Of a DNA stretch of 64,000 bases, positions 63,378 to 64,000 are shown piece after piece. How positions within the stretch are numbered: the stretch's first letter is position 1; the number at the start of each line of letters is the position of its first letter. A program made the position numbers and the translations under genes. Under the pieces are notes generated by a model. It was not told the origin of the DNA. It searched no databases and saw nothing but the letters and a program-made list of their open reading frames with translations. Origin of the DNA: Flavobacterium ovatum (lineage in GTDB: Bacteria > Bacteroidota > Bacteroidia > Flavobacteriales > Flavobacteriaceae); NCBI RefSeq assembly GCF_040703125.1, contig NZ_CP160035.1:1178001-1242000 (forward strand), in the 5' to 3' direction.

Positions 63378-64000
63378 CTATTGAATGGCGTTTATTGCGG
63401 CTACTAATTGCGCTTCGGAACCAACTGATGTTTCACCCATTGTGAATTGAAAAACATCATTAGCTTGAATTGTTACGGCTTTGATTGCGTATCTCCATTG
63501 CCCATTGTCCTCAGTGGCAAAGATGATGTGACAAGCTAATCCTACTGGGATTTGACCGTAATGCTCACTGAATAATCCTGCGTTAGTATAAGTGTCAAGT
63601 TTTGCAAGTGCATTTTGACCTTCACCATCATATGATAAATAAATTGAGCTGTTGGTGTTGTCATATCCTGATGGAGCTCCAACTAAAATGGTAGTTCTAG
63701 GTCTTGGATCACTGTAGAATTTATCCACATTTGTCCATCCAAAGTTTCCAAATGATACATAGTAACTGTTTTGCCCTGCTTCTACACCACCTTTTCCATT
63801 GGTTCCTGCGGCATCACGAGCGTCAGCCCAAGCTAAGTTACCTTCTTTATCAATGATTCCGTTCCATAAGGTCATAGCATTGTCCACACCATCCGTTAAA
63901 GCTGCCGGAACGTTTAGGTTGATGTTACAGGTAGTTCCTAAATCTACTCCGCCTTGAGTGGCTTTGATGAAGAATTCTCCTCCTGAGATTAATAAGCTTC
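63378..64000 (-). CDS. Uncharacterised Bacteroidetes exported-type protein (partial at right edge)
   Basis: The frame is open from the right edge to the stop at 63378, about 206 residues with no usable start, so the N-terminus lies outside the window; a GTG at 63887 is internal. The sequence (SGGEFFIKATQGG, GWTNVDKFYSDPRPRTTI, SIYLSYDGEGQNALAKLDTY and EHYGQIPVGLACHIIF) matches my recollection of an uncharacterised family of exported Bacteroidetes proteins that often carry carboxypeptidase-regulatory-like domains N-terminally. That assignment is tentative. Confidence 0.6.
   Translation of the reverse strand, partial: SLLISGGEFFIKATQGGVDLGTTCNINLNVPAALTDGVDNAMTLWNGIIDKEGNLAWADARDAAGTNGKGGVEAGQNSYYVSFGNFGWTNVDKFYSDPRPRTTILVGAPSGYDNTNSSIYLSYDGEGQNALAKLDTYTNAGLFSEHYGQIPVGLACHIIFATEDNGQWRYAIKAVTIQANDVFQFTMGETSVGSEAQLVAAINAIQ

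Overview
The window is a chromosomal segment of a Bacteroidetes bacterium, most likely Flavobacteriaceae and probably Flavobacterium. Supporting signs are the low G+C, promoters of the TAnnTTTG type, a 14-gene nuo operon with a short NuoG, Bacteroidetes-style lipoproteins, a NUDIX-family transcription regulator, and intergenic repeats of a style I associate with flavobacteria. No rRNA, tRNA, CRISPR array, transposase or prophage gene was seen.

Layout. (1) 1-6631, + strand: an outer-membrane protein tail, a ribose-type sugar ABC transporter (lipoprotein binding protein, double ATPase, permease), a mannitol dehydrogenase-family enzyme and a PfkB sugar kinase. Together they suggest polyol uptake, oxidation to a ketose and phosphorylation. 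(2) 7016-9433: a second polyol dehydrogenase diverging from a NUDIX-type regulator. (3) 9640-13035: a Gcr-like membrane protein and an MFS transporter. (4) 13214-26651, - strand: nuoA to nuoN, complex I, with repeat-filled spacers. (5) 26882-28939: a cold-shock protein and aspS. (6) 29161-30038: two tandemly duplicated small secreted MORN-repeat proteins. (7) 30130-37270, - strand: yceI-like, tetR, tolC-like, MFP and RND genes forming a regulated efflux operon. (8) 37460-41196: a short-chain prenyl synthase with two uncharacterised genes, a lipoprotein and an outer-membrane barrel. (9) 41315-45497: sucA-sucB. (10) 45606-57142: a urea module, with urtA, an outer-membrane protein and urtBCDE on the - strand, divergent from ureABCEFGD and a candidate nickel permease on the + strand. 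(11) 57153-64000, - strand: a cell-envelope cluster with a PKD/barrel protein, an exported TPR-CHAT protease, a retropepsin-like protease, a lectin-fold lipoprotein, and a partial gene of an uncharacterised family.

The least explained items are: a family of intergenic elements with shared ends and variable hairpin centres (four copies); the CHAT plus retropepsin envelope cluster with an exact 49-bp-period tandem repeat upstream; the duplicated MORN genes whose promoters carry two 11-bp direct repeats in swapped order; and a palindrome ACCCCC-N10-GGGGGT in the shared urea transporter/urease promoter region. Function calls come from reading motifs and context only; no database search was possible.
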